Made by a program: the position numbers and the translations under genes. This document shows, piece after piece, positions 44,928-58,500 of a stretch of 64,000 nucleotides of DNA (its first letter is position 1; each line of letters starts with the position of its first letter). Below the pieces are notes generated by a model. That model ran no database searches, was not told where the DNA came from, and worked only from the letters and a program-made list of their open reading frames with translations. The stretch comes from Agriotes lineatus. Its lineage: Eukaryota; Arthropoda; Insecta; Coleoptera; Elateridae. The DNA lies in NCBI GenBank assembly GCA_940337035.1, contig CALNHX010001062.1, forward strand, positions 186,001 through 250,000, in the 5' to 3' direction.

Positions 44928-47700
44928 GTGAAAGACACTCAAATTTTGCAAAACAAAAGATGCTTTGTGTTAAAGAAAAAACTACATGAATTTGTAACCT
45001 GTACAGGGTTGAAGGTTAAAGGTAGTTTTAAAATAAAACAGGTAAATCTTATAAATAATGTAATAAAAGATTATATACATTATACAATATGAGGTTTTCC
45101 TGCTAACATCCCCTAATACCATGACCTGATTTAAGACAATAAGGCGGCCCCTGTTGAATTGCATTATTATAGTTGACGTACGTTAAGTTAATAGCTTGAT
45201 CTAACATGAAACCTATCTTCCCTGTGGGTTACTTTTATTTAACACAATTTTAAACCTTTGAGGGATAACCCGGTAGATTGAATTAATACATAAAGCAAAC
45301 AGTGCATTATAGATATAGATGTTAGCAAAAACCACAATTCGACTGACCCTTCTTTGTGCCGTCGAGTGTCGAAATTGTGGCAACTTTGTTTTAGGAAGAG
45401 TTCCCAATTTGGTTTAAATGCAAAAAGTTATGATGAATTTATCTGCCATCTGGGCCGGATGCACCTTCCTTCATTGGTGGGGTGAAAGTTGGCCCTTGTC
45501 AGATGATTAAGATCGAATTGAATTAATCAAAGTTGACATTAGTTCGTCTTTAATGCGACGCGCTCCCTTTACCGGGGTGCGCTAGAAAAAACCGCCGCAG
45601 TCACGAATCATCTCTGAACTCCCATGTCGAACTGCCTTTCCTTCATTAATTATCCCTCCAAGTAATTGTGAAAAATCTGATTTGGTTAATCCCGAAGTAT
45701 TCTTCATCGTTCCACGTTTTGTGTAATAACCACTTCTTTATTTCAGAGAATGTGTGTATGAATCTGTTGCAATTTTGCAATTTTGCGGTTCGCATAACAA
45801 CTGTCTCTGTTCTGCAAGATTGCATCAGTAACTTGAGCTCGGGTTTGTCCATTCCCCGGATATGTACTTATATTATATGCATTTTAACGCGGTTGGTTAT
45901 ACGATAGATAATCTTCCTTAAGATCAACAACGTTCTGCAAACTATACGTTGAGTTTTCGGTGAGGAGTTTGGATTTGACTTCACACGAGATTAACATTCG
46001 CACCAGTAGTATCGCTAATACCTGACCCTGTACCACTTGTCCGGAGGATAAAGTATTATTTATTCAATCAAGGTGGGAGAAAGGTTGCAGGCCGTCAGGA
46101 TCGATTCGGCTCAATGAATGCAATGAAAGATGTTGCCTAAGAGTGTGGTGCAGTAGAATGAATAAAAGGTGCAGAAAAGATCTTCATTATATCGATGTGG
46201 ATTAAGATCACTCAATTTGTAGATTCTTTTAAGGATGACTACACATTGAAAGGAAGGGTAGAAAACACGATAATTGAAGAAAAGGTCTGCAAAAGGCTTT
46301 ATTCGGAGCTTTCCTTACAAAGTGAGAAGTTGTGACACTAAAGATCTTAGAAAATTAAAGGAAATTAAGCGTAAAAATATCCTAACGTTCCTAATAACAC
46401 TGAAGCAATTAAAGGAATCACTTGGCAATGCAAATTACATCAATTTGCAAATAAAAAAGCATTGCAGGCCGTGGGATTGGAACTACGAAATCGAGAGAGA
46501 TTCTATGACTTGTTTAGAATTTGCTGTAATTTTATTTTGCAATATCCAACTAATAAGGATTTCAAAGTTTTACTTATTGTGTAATACGAAGGGTTTTAAA
46601 CCTACAACCAAAATTTATATTTATTGGTTCTTCAAAATTAAACCTCTTCAAAATGGTAAGCCTAGCACTGCCAGACGAAATCCTACTTTTTAAATTTTAT
46701 TCGTTGTTTCTTACGGGATAGGGGGTTAGTTCGTTAGACATTCTACTTTTTCATCTTCATTCTAAATTTGAAGTCGAAATTTAAAAATTTCGAAAAGCTC
46801 ACGCTGACATACACAATTAACGAATTTAGGTAAGACTCCTTTAACGGGCTCGTAAAAATTAGATTTACTTCATTGGAATGTGCAGGCACACTACTGTTGC
46901 CCAGAAAATAACTCAGCGGAAACACAGCTTCCAATTTATTATGTTTGTCAGCGGCATCCTGTTTGAAGTTTTCAAGTGGGCTCTTGTAAACAAACAAGGT
47001 TTATCTTCAGATTTCCGAGAACAACCAGATTCGGCTAAATGTAAAAGAAACTGTTCGGCAGATTTTTTCAGTAGTCGTGCAAAAATCATTATAAGCTTTA
47101 TTACGTAATAAGCAGCTTTTATAATATCTTTACTTATAAACAGGTATTTCTAAGTCGTTAAAATTATAGTAACAAGAGAAAAAATGCATTTCACACGCGA
47201 ACATCGAAAATGTTTTGATCGAGCAGATACACACAATAATATTACGAAAAAAATATCATCGCAGAATCAAACATCGTTCTATGCACTATACGCAAATTAT
47301 GTATACATACAGAGTAAGCCTAGCAACAACAAAAAAATCAAACATTTGAGTCTGATTTTACTGATATTTGACAAGCACTAATGGCTGATTTTTACTAACT
47401 GGCAGTGAAAGTGGCAGAAAATTAAGCAAATTGAAGAATGTTCATTGTTCGTATTATTTATTAGAATAACTAGCTCTAGGAACACGGAAAACACTCTCCC
47501 GGATTGGGTCTACAAAATTGGTCCTATAACAACTTTGTTAAATAGGATTAGGTCAAACACAAGTCACAGAAATTCAATATTAATATAACCTCAAATTAAA
47601 TGCATATTGATATACATATAATATAACTCACTGTTTCATAATCAGGGAAGAATAACAATTTCTTTTATTTATTGATCGTGTAATTATATCCGCTTATCTC
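44928..47700. other. Spacer, no gene supported
   Basis: The longest frame, 46274-46693 (139 codons, Lys-rich), matches no family I know and has no splice or codon support. Nothing else recognised. Confidence 0.25.
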
Positions 47701-47709
47701 TTAGTTATA

Positions 47710-47900
47710 TCATTTTATAGTTATTTATGTATCGAGGGCGTAAAACAGGCATTCTTAGCCCTCAGCGTGAAAGTAATAACACGGGGTGCGAATCACCGAG
47801 GGCTATAATACGACATGGCTAAAGACGCTGCTTACGCCTGAATTGCGTACAAAACTTTATGTACGATCGAAATGTTAAAAATACAGATTCAGATTATATA
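47710..47900 (+). repeat. Copy of the GGGCGTAA repeat family
   Basis: TTATTTATGTATCGAGGGCG, then a self-complementary GAGGGC.../...GAGGGCTATAAT stretch and TGCGTACAAAACTTTATGTAC. The same order of words occurs in the tandem array at 61055-61860. Confidence 0.6.
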
Positions 47901-48619
47901 AAATGTTGCGAAATGAAAACAGGTCAATTTATACAATTATTTTAGCTGAATAGTAGCTCTGTAACTAGGTATGATTTTTGTTAATACCTGTTTGTGAATA
48001 ATAACTAAACTGACGTCAGCGGGCAGTAAAATTCCTTTTCTCACAGCAATTTTATTTATTTAATGAAGTTTCACGTAATATGTATTTTTATAGCAGTTTA
48101 ATAAGTTACTTTAACAAAAGAATCTGCGACACTGTTGCTAAGTAACATGATAAGTTCATTGAAAGTGGAAAGTAAAGTAAACAATGACTGGCTTTCCTAC
48201 TGGAGAATGATAATTATTTTTAATTCTACCAGCAATATATTAACTAAAGTGATATTTCAAACAATGAAGGAAAAAGGCGGTATATATTTGAGGCCAGAAC
48301 AAGTAGTATTTAGATCTCTCCGTTCATGCGCTGGCCATATCTGCCCACTTAGAATAATTATTGATTTCTTCATGGAATGGAATGAAGAACTACACCTTTG
48401 CTTGATAAATGTTGAAAAAGCATTCGATAACAGAATAAGGTTGTATAAGAGAATAACAATAGATAAGTTTGCGACAAAAACAGGAGTCACGCAAGGATGT
48501 CTTTTATAACCAGTATTAATCGTAACTGAAGTTGATTGGTTAATGAAGAAAACTATAAAAAACATTTAATGGTTTAATATGGTGATTTGGACAGTTTTTA
48601 GAAGAATTAGAATTTGGAA

Positions 48620-48630
48620 ATGATGCATAC
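48620..48630 (+). repeat. SINE target-site duplication, left
   Basis: ATGATGCATAC, identical to 48901-48911. Confidence 0.85.
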
Positions 48631-48900
48631 AAAGAGCGTGTGGGCGGCTGGTAGAGTGCTTGCGCCAACAGTCAGCAGGTAGTGGGTTCGAGCCCCACAC
48701 CCGTACATTGGAAAATCGAACGCTCTCCGGCCATCATACGAACACTTTTGGTGGTCGTGACCCCTGTAATGGAATTTTTTCTAATTCAAGGGGTTAGGCT
48801 AGCCACCTACCCCGGCCGCGGCTTAAGATGGCTTATAAAACCACACTCAATGTGTGGAAATAACAGGCTCTCAGCCTATATTAAGAGGAAGCAGAAGAAG
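48631..48900 (+). mobile_element. tRNA-derived SINE, 270 bp
   Basis: The head contains pol III promoter elements: an A-box-like TGGTAGAGTGC (48649-48659) and a consensus B box GGTTCGAGCCC (48685-48695). The B box sits in a perfect T-arm, GTGGG-TTCGAGC-CCCAC (48682-48698). An unrelated body of about 180 bp follows and the end is AAGCAGAAGAAG. Identical 11-bp duplications flank it. The GAAGAAG tail resembles the tails of the LINEs here, suggesting that one of them mobilises it. Confidence 0.85.
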
Positions 48901-48911
48901 ATGATGCATAC
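48901..48911 (+). repeat. SINE target-site duplication, right
   Basis: ATGATGCATAC; see left copy. Confidence 0.85.
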
Positions 48912-49680
48912 GCAAAATAGATTAAAAAAAATATACACAGGATAAAATTAATTACTTCAAACAGCATCTAAACGGATAAACCCCAAAATTAACTTCAATA
49001 AGACAAACAAATTGCATAAACTAAAAAAACCAGATGATTTTAGAAATCAGAAATAAAACTATAGATAATATCGACACCTTTATATATTTAGACAATTTAG
49101 TTTAGAAAGAAGATGGTTTTCAAAAGGATATAAGAAAGATCAATATGGCACATGTTGTCTTTAACATGTTAAAGGAACATATGGATATCGAACCATGTGA
49201 CTACGCAAACTAAGTTGAGAATGTTGAATACAAATGAGAAAAGTGTTTTATTATATTATTATTATTATCATCATATAAGCGAGAGCCGGTTGTCAATCGT
49301 GGGCATTAAACAAACAAATGCGAAAATTTTTATCAACAAGTATGTACCTGAAAAAAATTGTAAACATCTATTGGCACAATATTATATCAAACACAGAGTT
49401 GTGGACACTTACGAAACAAGAACAAATTGAAAATACTATTAACAATAGAAACTTGCAGTGAAGCGGACCTATCTACCGGAAACCGAATAGTGACAACAAA
49501 AAAAGCTTTACAATGCAGCATCACAGAAAAAAAATATCTAAGGAAACCGAAAAACACTTGACGAAGATCCACAGAAAAACAAATAAAGGACCAAGGAAAA
49601 ACATAGAACGAAATAAGAGTTACTGCGCAAAACAAACTCAGATGGAAGCATTTCATAAAACAAATATATGTAAATCCTAA

Positions 49681-51859
49681 ATATTAGTTAAAATTCTATC
49701 AATACAAAATAGTGGTCGGCCAGCAATCATGTACTTGGAAACATCACTAGACGCCCTTTGCTCCAAATGGAACGACCGGCCAAGGAAAAATAAAACTGTT
49801 TGTGATTATCTCATTAAAATCTGTACAAAATTTTCCGTTTATGTAATATTATCAGTTGTAATAAGAATAGCAATGGGTCTCTGCTTTCCCGAATTAATTA
49901 ACGATTATAGCGAAGGTTAACGTTAGAAGTAAACCGATAAAATAATTAATGTTTATGTATAATCGTCGCGTTCGACAAGGCATTAGGTGTGAATCAAATC
50001 AGTCCATAGCTTTGTTAGAGCGGTAAACGCAAATCCAAACGTAATCCGCTCAAGCAATTTCTTAATATTGGTGTCGTATACTGTTTGTACACTTATTATA
50101 AATAATTTTACCTTCTGGGTCAGTGTTACATCTGCCAACATCGCTTAGTTTAATTGATAGCGTAAACTAGAGTACCTATCTAGAATTCTGGAATTGTGTG
50201 AATGTTATTCGAGTCACCCATATTATTATTTGCTACTAGCCGGTGTTAATTCTTTTGTGTTGTTTTGGTATTTGTTATTTCTTTCATCTTGTTTCGTCGT
50301 AGCTCACTCGCTCAGCGTAGTTCAACAGAGACTGACTTGGTAAGTTATACAACATGGCGCCCATATTGGTTGACTCAATAGTACTCGTACTAATAGGTGA
50401 ATTAAAGTTTCTCTTTATTCTCACTACCCATTCTCCGATATTTTGGAGATAGTTGTTAGAAATTATAAACATTATGACTTTGCCTATGGGGTTTCTTCGT
50501 TAATGTTATACTTTTCTTAATGTTGGTACAACAAAAATGTGCACCCTTGACTATTAGTTCCTAGAGTGACGATGGAAAGAACTATATGTAACACACGCGT
50601 AGAAAGTCATTTTTAATTGCCATCAATATATGTAAATGTTGTTACTTTCTACAGTTTTCCAATCACACATAGTTGTACATTCAGGATGGGATTTTTTTAT
50701 ATAATCGTTCTTTTGGTTCTTGAAATGAATTTCATGTTTATCGGATAACATTAATAATCACTACTCTGTCTGTTAATCGTTGTAGTTCTTCTTCGCTATT
50801 GACCAATAGTACTTATCGTCTGCGTATTTCAAGTTGATGATTTTTCCATTTATGTTGACTCCGTTCTCTAAGTAGCCCAATGCAAAAATGATGTTTATTG
50901 GAGATAGGACACCTTCTAGTCAGAAGAGAGCTCGTTTTCAATGCAAATGTTTTCTATGTGTTCCAGCCTTGCAGCACTGGTTTTTTAGAACACAAACGGT
51001 AAATTTGTACTAGACTATACTATTGCATTAATTAAGAGTCAAGTGCAGACGTAAAGGGTTAATTTACACGAACATGCGGGCGAAATAGTCTATTACACAG
51101 ATTTACCTTGTTAGGTAGCTCGGCCTTCAGATGGGCGATGGCATTCACAACAGCTACGGCATGTCGCTACGCTCCTGGCAGAGACGAATAACTGCGACGT
51201 CCTACATAATCCGATTGCAATGAGGGTGGGTGAAATGTATCAAAATGCCTCTTTAGCAATTACACGGATAAAGAAGCTGTAGCCGCACAGAATCAACAAG
51301 CTGTAGCAGCACGGAATATCGAACGCGGTGCCCGAAGGCTGACTGACTCAACACAAACGCTAACGGAGCTTCACGCTCGAAGTTCTGCCTAACAGATGCG
51401 ACCAATAGAAAGGCCCGGTGATGAACAAGCCGTATCGGTGCGACAGAGAACGACAGATGCTTTTACACTTGCTCTCATTGAATAAATTTTAAATAACTTA
51501 GAAAACAGACGATCTACAACAAAAGGGACACACAGCTGCATAAAGCGATGAAGTAAAGGTTAGCGCGGGGCGCTAGGCCGTTAAATTAAGTCGAAATCCA
51601 CGCTCGTGTCTGAATCTTTACGTGATGCTGAAAGCTGCCGTATAAAAGATACTATTATGCCGAAACGAGTCCGAAATACAGGCGGACTCCCCCATTATGT
51701 ACCAAAACTGCTCTAAATGGTTATGTAGTTAATTGAATTACGGAAAAATATAAAATGGCCTGACACTTCCATTAGGTTAAGAATTTCATTTCTCATCCAA
51801 TCATTCTTTCTACGTGTTATTATTTCAAGTGGGGTGTAATGGGTCTATCGACATCTATT
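49681..51859. other. Spacer, no gene seen
   Basis: No recognised gene. 51240-51480 has a coding-like Gln/Ala/Arg-rich stretch (NYTDKEAVAAQNQQAVAAR) broken by a stop; unrecognised and possibly chance. Confidence 0.25.
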
Positions 51860-54470
51860 GACCTTAATGTTAACTCCTCCTGCACGGACGGTAGAATTAA
51901 ACTACCCGGTACACCCTGCTAGACAACTAACGGGGCTCTGGCCACCTAGCATCGAGGGGTATAGCCCGATACCAGTGGTCCCGAGGTAACGGGGCCTAAG
52001 TGGCTGGGCTAATCACCCGCATTGAGTATCGAGATTCAGAGAAACAGAACAAACCTCGAAACTGAACGGTCCAACCGAAGGCGACTGGCGGGAACAAGGT
52101 TAAGAATTGGGACATGGAATATAACACTCATCACCGGAAAATAAGTGGACGTTATAGAAGAAATTGAGAGATATAAACTACAACTGCTCGGCTTATCCAA
52201 AACCAAGCAGAAAGGAAATGGAATAAAGAAGATGGATAAAGGATATATTTTGAGATTTTCAGGTATACCAACAGGAAATAGAGCAAAAGAAAGGGTAGGC
52301 ATAATCCTTAGCAATGAATTAGACAAAAAAGTAACACAATAGGAAGCCATGTATTCTAGAATCATAACAATTAGTCCAGAACTCCAAGAGAAAATAGGCA
52401 TCATACAAAGAACACCACCGTACACGATAAAGAAACTTTTTATGAAAACCTACAGAGACCCCTGGAAAAATTACAAAATAAAAACAAACACGTCATTATA
52501 ATGGGGGACTGAAACGCCCACATAAGAAACAATCCAGAACTGGGATACTATTCCATGGGGAAACACGGACTACCGGGAGAGATCAACACAAACGGAGAGA
52601 GAATGCTCGATTTTTGTATATTAAATCAGATGTTAATAGGGAACATTTGGTTTCCACATAAGGAAATACACAAAATAACTTATGAAGCAAAAGAGTTAGG
52701 ACACAAGAGCATGATTGACTACATAACCTATATCAAAAGTGCGACATATGCAAATGAAGACGTCAAAGTAATTAGAGGCGCCGAATTAAACACCAAACAC
52801 TAACTGTTGATTACAGATACTAATATAGAAAAACCAACTAGACTAGAGAACAGACAAGCAACCACTCACGAATAAAGCTAGGAGCAGTTGAAGATCCGGA
52901 CCGTAGAAACACCTATAAAGAAACACTCACAAATAATTTACTCCAAAAGGAGAAACAAGAGAGACAAGAGGAAAACCCATGTACGTTAGACAAAACCTGG
53001 ACATACGTCCAGGAAACTGTTACAAACAGCCAAAGAAGTGTGCAGTATAAAGGCTGTAAAACATAATCCAAACTGAAAAAGAACTAAATGATGAAATAAC
53101 GAAATAAAACAAAAAATAAAGAAAAGAAAGAGGCCTGGAACACTTATATAAGAAACAAAACAGAAAAGAACAGAAAAGAATACATATCCGAAAGAAATGA
53201 TGACAAGGAGGAGGTGAAAGCAGCAAAGAAGAAAACGTAGAAAAATTTTGGCAAGAAAATTATATCAAAACCTGAAAGAATTCTGGAATGTAGTGAAAAG
53301 GCTAAAAGAACAAGTAACCCAAAAAGTAAGGAAAGCGAGAAGACAACTACAAACAAATACAAAAGAAATTTTGAAAACAAAAAAATTCTACGAGGCCAAA
53401 TTGCAAGGTAATGCTCGAGATAACAAATAGAATCAATAAAGCTAACAAAATATATTATCAAGTAAATAATACACTAATAGATAAAAAAGAATTGAGCAAG
53501 AAAACAAAAATGCACCTATAAAGGGTGCTGAAAAAAAAGTAAAATATTTTACCAACTTATAAATCTCATCAGTACAAATAAAAATGTACTAATAAACATG
53601 GGTCCGGAAATGCGTTGTTTCCGAGATACAGTAATTCCAGGGGCGTGCCTAAGGGGCATAACGATTAGCTTTTTGCACAAAGAATAACTCCCACGAGATT
53701 TTTTGCAGATTTTATATTTTTTTTAATAAACCAACTAAAATTGCAACTTTTTTGTCTTCTGAGATTTTTTCAGATCTCGCTTCGTTTTCAAGAAAAAAAT
53801 TAAAGCCCATATTTTTGCACGTCTCTGAATCTGTTAAGACAAAAATTAAAATGCTTCAATATCTAAAAAACCCCTCAACCGATTTTATTGAAACTTTGAA
53901 GGTTTACTAGCGCTATTAATGATCATGTTTTGGCACACTTAGACTTAAATTATTTATTCCAGGGACGGCTGTATCTGTATCTCAGAAACAAAAGCATTTC
54001 CGGACCCATGTTTATTAGGACTTTTTTGTTTGTATTGATGAGACCTACAAGTGGGTAAAATATTTTACCCTTTTTTTTCAACACCTTGTATAAGACCATC
54101 TACACTCCCACACTACTGTATGCTGGTGAATCCTGGGCAATAACGGACAAACACAGATCTAAATTAACAGCCACAGAAGAGTAGTGGGGAAGACCAGAAA
54201 CAGAAGTATAGGAGAGGAAGTGAGTCAAGGCCCTATAAAATACGATCTTGAAAGAAAGCAACTACAATGGTACGGCTATGTGGTCCGTATGACCAAGGGG
54301 AAGACCCCGAATGGGATGGGAGGAAAATATCACAAACATCGCTAGATGAAAGGAAAAAACCAAGCAACAAGTAAGAACCCTAGCTAGAGACAGAACAGCG
54401 TACAGAGAATGACTCAACGCCCCAACACCGTAAGGTAACAATGGGAGAAGAGAAAGAAGAAGAAGACGAA
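51860..54470 (+). mobile_element. LINE with endonuclease, RT core deleted
   Basis: 5' untranslated region (about 51860-52080), then a decayed AP-endonuclease domain: LRIGTWN near 52100, LLGLSKTK near 52175, an IMGD-NAHI block near 52500 split by a stop, and the intact-looking frame 52555-52803 (RMLDFCILNQMLIGNIWFPH, then KVIRGAELNTKH). A Lys-rich linker follows (about 53140-53450). The next recognisable text is already the RT thumb (NNTLIDKKELSKKTK), so motifs A, B and the FADD box are missing. A MITE interrupts it at 53521. Beyond, LLYAGESWAIT and the GHVVRMTKGRPRMGW-like end run to a GAAGAAGAAG tail near 54470. Confidence 0.8.
53521..54088. mobile_element. TA-flanked MITE, 568 bp
   Basis: Terminal inverted repeats of about 110 bp (left AAGGGTGCTGAAAAAAAAGT, right its near reverse complement; both contain AACATGGGTCCGGAAATGC). 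TA lies at both borders (53519-53520 and 54089-54090). No coding capacity. Joining the flanks with one TA restores the LINE frame across the site, confirming the boundaries. Confidence 0.9.
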
Positions 54471-55952
54471 GTTATTTTTAGTTTGCGCTGTTTTGCAGTA
54501 ATTTTAATCATTTGATTTGCTATGGCTTATCATGAGTCGGCCATCATTTACTTACAATCAGCAAACATATGTTGAGGAAGGCAAATGCAGTAAAGACAAA
54601 GGACTTTGCTTATATTTTAAATTCTAAAAATATTTAAATTAATCGTCCGCCTGCCTTATCAGCTGTACTTTCTATTGAAATAAATAAAACGAAATTTTAG
54701 AATTTTTAAACAAATTTCACAGTAGACATCTGGTTCTTCTTTTGCTTCTTATCATATTCTGTGGACCAGTATCGGACATAAGTATAAGCACATTGCTTTA
54801 ATTAGTCTTTATATTTTGCTTGTCCCGTTCCTGCAATCCGTACGATATCATTTTTCGATCTAGTGGGAAGTTTTCCTACAATTCTTTTGTGAGTTCTGAA
54901 TCTTCACTACATTTGTTTCGTCCAGTCTACTTATCTATGCAGTCCATTCCCACTGTCTAATCATCTTATTAACCTTATGCAAATCTGAAATTGTTAAAGT
55001 GTTTTCCCATTGATATCAGTGTGGTATTTACTATATATCAAGTCCTTGTAGTTTTGCTCATTTGAATGAATTGAGTTGTATAGTCATAGTGCCTTATATA
55101 TTTTTTAATGTGTGGAGTAGTACAGAGCTAATACTAACGGTTTGAAGACTGCATTACCTCATATTCCTCTAAACTAAAGTATCAAACGACTGCCCATAAT
55201 AAATAATCAGTGGAGTACAATTGAATATGTTATATTTTATTTATAAGATTCTGTAGAGAAGTTTTCAAGCTGAAGCTAATTTTTGTTAGTAGGTGATATA
55301 ATATAAACAACATTCCCGCTTTACTCACATATGTAAATCGGTTTCTACAAATAAATTCGACAAACACTCAAATAGATCCTTATGTACAAATTAGTTCACA
55401 TTAATATAAAAAATAGCTTCCTACACAAAGAATTCACATGACTAGTTATTTGAAAAAATTAAATGATCGACTTATAAGTGTACATTGCTTCAAAGTCAAT
55501 AAAAAAACAATTCTGTATTTCTACTTTTCGGTGCTACATATATAAATAGAACAAATTCTAGCTATACAACTAATTGGTATCGCATTTCACAATTGGAACT
55601 ATTGAAAAAAGCTTTTATTGCTATCGATTCCCATTCAAAAAGAAAACGACCCGACCCATGTCAACCTATGTATTTCGAAAATGTATTCAAGTTCCTCCCC
55701 AGAGGCAAGTTCGCGTGTAATGGCCCGATGTCGACAGTTGTTGTTTCCACCTAAATAAATGCGCGTCATTTAATCGAATTATAATTGTGGCTATGTACTG
55801 AAGCCAACGCCCTAATATATAAAGAATTTTAGCAAAAACACGCATCAGTTGCCCATCACATTCGATCAACGTGTTAATGTTACCTTACAAGTGTAATACA
55901 TTATTACGGTTTGAAAGACAATTTCCTAATTCTCCGGTGATTTCGCGGCAGA
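54471..55952. other. Upstream region of pickpocket gene B
   Basis: AT-rich; no gene, repeat or promoter element assigned. Confidence 0.3.
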
Positions 55953-58106
55953 ATGCTGACTGCACTTAGAAACGCTAGCTTGATTAGTAGAGATAAAAAG
56001 AATTGCGACGAGAAAAACGGAAAGGAAGAGGATGCGTGCAATAATAAAGCTCCACCGTCAAAAAAGCACCCCAGCTTCGGGCAAAACTTCTACGATTACT
56101 TCTCGGAATACAGTAATAACTCCAGTATCCATGGCATTAAGTACTTGGGCGAACAGAAGCGAACTACCGTTGAAAAGTATGTACAAAGGTACTTGAATAG
56201 TAATTTTAAATATCTTTATCACTTTTCTAAGGTTGTGGTGGCTAATCGTTTTCGTGGCTTCGCTGTCCATATGTATTTACATGATCATCAGAACCTACGA
56301 AAAGTGGCAAAGTTCGCCGGTCATTGTAAGCTTTGCACGCAGCCCAACGCCAGTATGGCAGATTCCGTTTCCTGCTGTAACGATCTGTTCAGAAACCAAA
56401 ACTAGGCAAAGCGTTTATAACTTCACTGACGCCTATGATAAGGACCTGAATGACAACTTGACTGTCACAGAGTAAGTACTTACCGGCAACCGTTTGTTAT
56501 TTCTAAAATGCTTTTTCAGACTTGGAAAGCTTGAAAAGATCAGCCTGGTTTGTGATGGTCATCTTCATACTGAAGGCAACAATACCATAGACTACGACAC
56601 AATCGACTTTTTAACCGCTGTGGCTCCTCCATTTAATGAGGTGTTCTATGAATGCAAATGGATGAACAAAATAGTGAACTGCAGCGATTTTTTTACCCCA
56701 GCTCTATCCGAAGAAGGCATTTGCTTCACTTTCAACATGCTAGACAGAGAAGAACTCTTCAGGGACATAGTGTGAGTAGAAGCGAAAGCTTGTGGAACAC
56801 TCCCAATTCGTCGAACTGGGAGTGGTCGTACCTGAAGAGAAATATGCTGCGCCTCCTAAATTTTTCTTTTGTAGGTTTCAAAGCCGCGAATATTTGCATC
56901 ATGGGATAATGGCAACCAACTGGTCCTTAGAAACTGGCTATCCAAAAAGCATGGGTAAAGAAACTTTTCCAAGACGGGCCATATCTGCTGGACAAAAAGC
57001 GGGATTATCGATTTTGTTAAGAGCATACCAAAAAGACTTAGATTATATTTGCAAAGGCCCAGTACAAGGATTTAAAGTAAGAAACTGTATTGTTGAAGCA
57101 AATGTTCTTTAAATTGAGTTTCAGTTGTTGCTACATCATCCTGCAGAAGTGCCAAGAGTTAGCCAACAATATTTCAGAGCTCCTCTGGACCAAGAGATTA
57201 TTGTTACCGTTAAACCGGACATGATGACAACATCTGATGGACTGAAAAGCTACCACCCTCACAGAAGACAGTGCTACTTTCCCTCAGAAAGATATCTGCG
57301 GTTCTACAAAGTTTATACCCAGCAGAACTGCGAAGTTGAGTGCTTAACTAATTATACCTTGAAGGCGTGCGAATGCGTTTCTTACCACATGCCTCGTAAG
57401 ACCTCAGTGACAGCAATGAGGCGATCTGATCTAACTTTATAATAATTTTCTAGATGACAAATACACCCCATTGTGCGGAGCTGGAAAAACCGACTGCGTG
57501 TATCAGGCGCAAAGTCAGTAGTACCATATGTAACTACTTCTTACATTAATATATTGTTATTATAGTTGACTTGCTCAGTGAAGAAGTGGAAAAGAACTTA
57601 GACACATTTGAAGAAGAAGAAAGCGCAGGAGTGGGCCAAGATAAGTTGGGGCACGAATCTTGCGATTGCCTTCCAGCCTGCACTTCTTTAACATATAATT
57701 CGGAAAATTCTCAAGCTGATTACAATTGGACCAAAGTTTTCCAGGCATCCAAATCCAACTTTACCAAAGATTTAGAAGGGTAGGTTTCTTGAATAACATA
57801 TTAACACTTCTCGTCTCGAATTTATACATTTCAAATTACAGGGCCACTATGACCAGAGTGACTTTGTTCTTCAAGGAAATGCAATTTATCACGTCAGAGA
57901 GAAATGAGCTTTATGGTCCCACTGATTTTCTTGCCAGCTGTGGAGGTTTGCTGGGGCTTTTCATGGGATTTTCCTTTCTTTCCATTATCGAAATATTGTA
58001 CTTTCTTTCACTACGTCTGCTTTGCAATGTCAAAAACTATGGACACCACTTCTGGTCTGGTTCTGAAGATCTTTTAGAAAATAACGATTTTGATCATAAG
58101 CAATAG
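55953..58106 (+). CDS. Pickpocket-type DEG/ENaC channel B
   Basis: Second, intact pickpocket subunit, a trimer-forming membrane sodium channel. Coding exons, all in phase: 55953-56176, 56232-56471, 56520-56771, 56875-57076, 57125-57395, 57454-57513, 57566-57779, 57842-58106 (575 codons plus stop). Introns are 48-103 bp. The cytosolic N-terminus is Lys-rich; His-Gly at residues 60-61; TM1 about 76-96; FPAVTIC at 121-127; ectodomain with YTQQNCEVEC and CDCLPAC; TM2 about 521-545 with G-F-S at 530-532. The 271-bp and 60-bp exons have exactly the same lengths as in gene A. Exon 3 here equals two exons of gene A. The duplicate pair is the only clear host content of the window. Closest subtype by eye ppk28-like, unconfirmed. 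Confidence 0.94.
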
Positions 58107-58500
58107 ATGGTGTAGTAAAATACTAAGAAGAATAATCAGCTGGAGTAAAAGGACCAAAAACATTTTCACTATTCACACATTTTATATGAAAATGTATTGT
58201 GCGGCACCATTTGTCTAACATTTAATCTAAGACATTATTGGTTTTACTTTTAAGGTATTAGGGACTATGCAGTGTTTCAACTTGGTACATGATTGAGCCC
58301 CTTCTCGACTACCAAGCATGCTTTAGCATAACACATTGTTGAATTTTCATATACTGTAAACATATGTTTAAATCTGAGTAATATGTATTGTTTGTATCTT
58401 GTTGTAGTAATCATTTAAAAATTAATATTAGACCTGATTACATTTATTTACCTCAAAAAGATATGTAATGAACTTGCATATTTATGCCCTACATAATGTA

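Larger units (their letters stand above)
48131..49680 (+). mobile_element. Decayed LINE interrupted by a SINE
   Basis: RT remnant of the same family as 10738-11898. The frame 48135-48509 shows RPEQVVFRSLRSCAGHI, motif-A-like LINVEKAFDN and GVTQGCLL; beyond it ELEFGNDAY stands where FADD is expected, and there a SINE is inserted. After the SINE, stop-riddled text still matches INMAHVVFNML, the thumb region (about 49300, ALNKQ) and the C-terminal HTLRKP/NKLRWKHF-like end near 49660. Catalytic residues are altered, so it is long dead. Confidence 0.8.

Noticed and set aside
44222..44951. Cys/Val/Trp- or Thr/His-repeat frames up to 158 codons on both strands
   Set aside because: Artefacts of an 18-bp repeat unit that keeps several frames open.
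46274..46693. 139-codon Lys-rich frame
   Set aside because: No recognisable family, no conservation evidence; could be chance in AT-rich DNA.
48631..48705. Possible functional tRNA gene
   Set aside because: It has a good T-arm and B box, but no complete cloverleaf and it continues into a SINE body bounded by target duplications.
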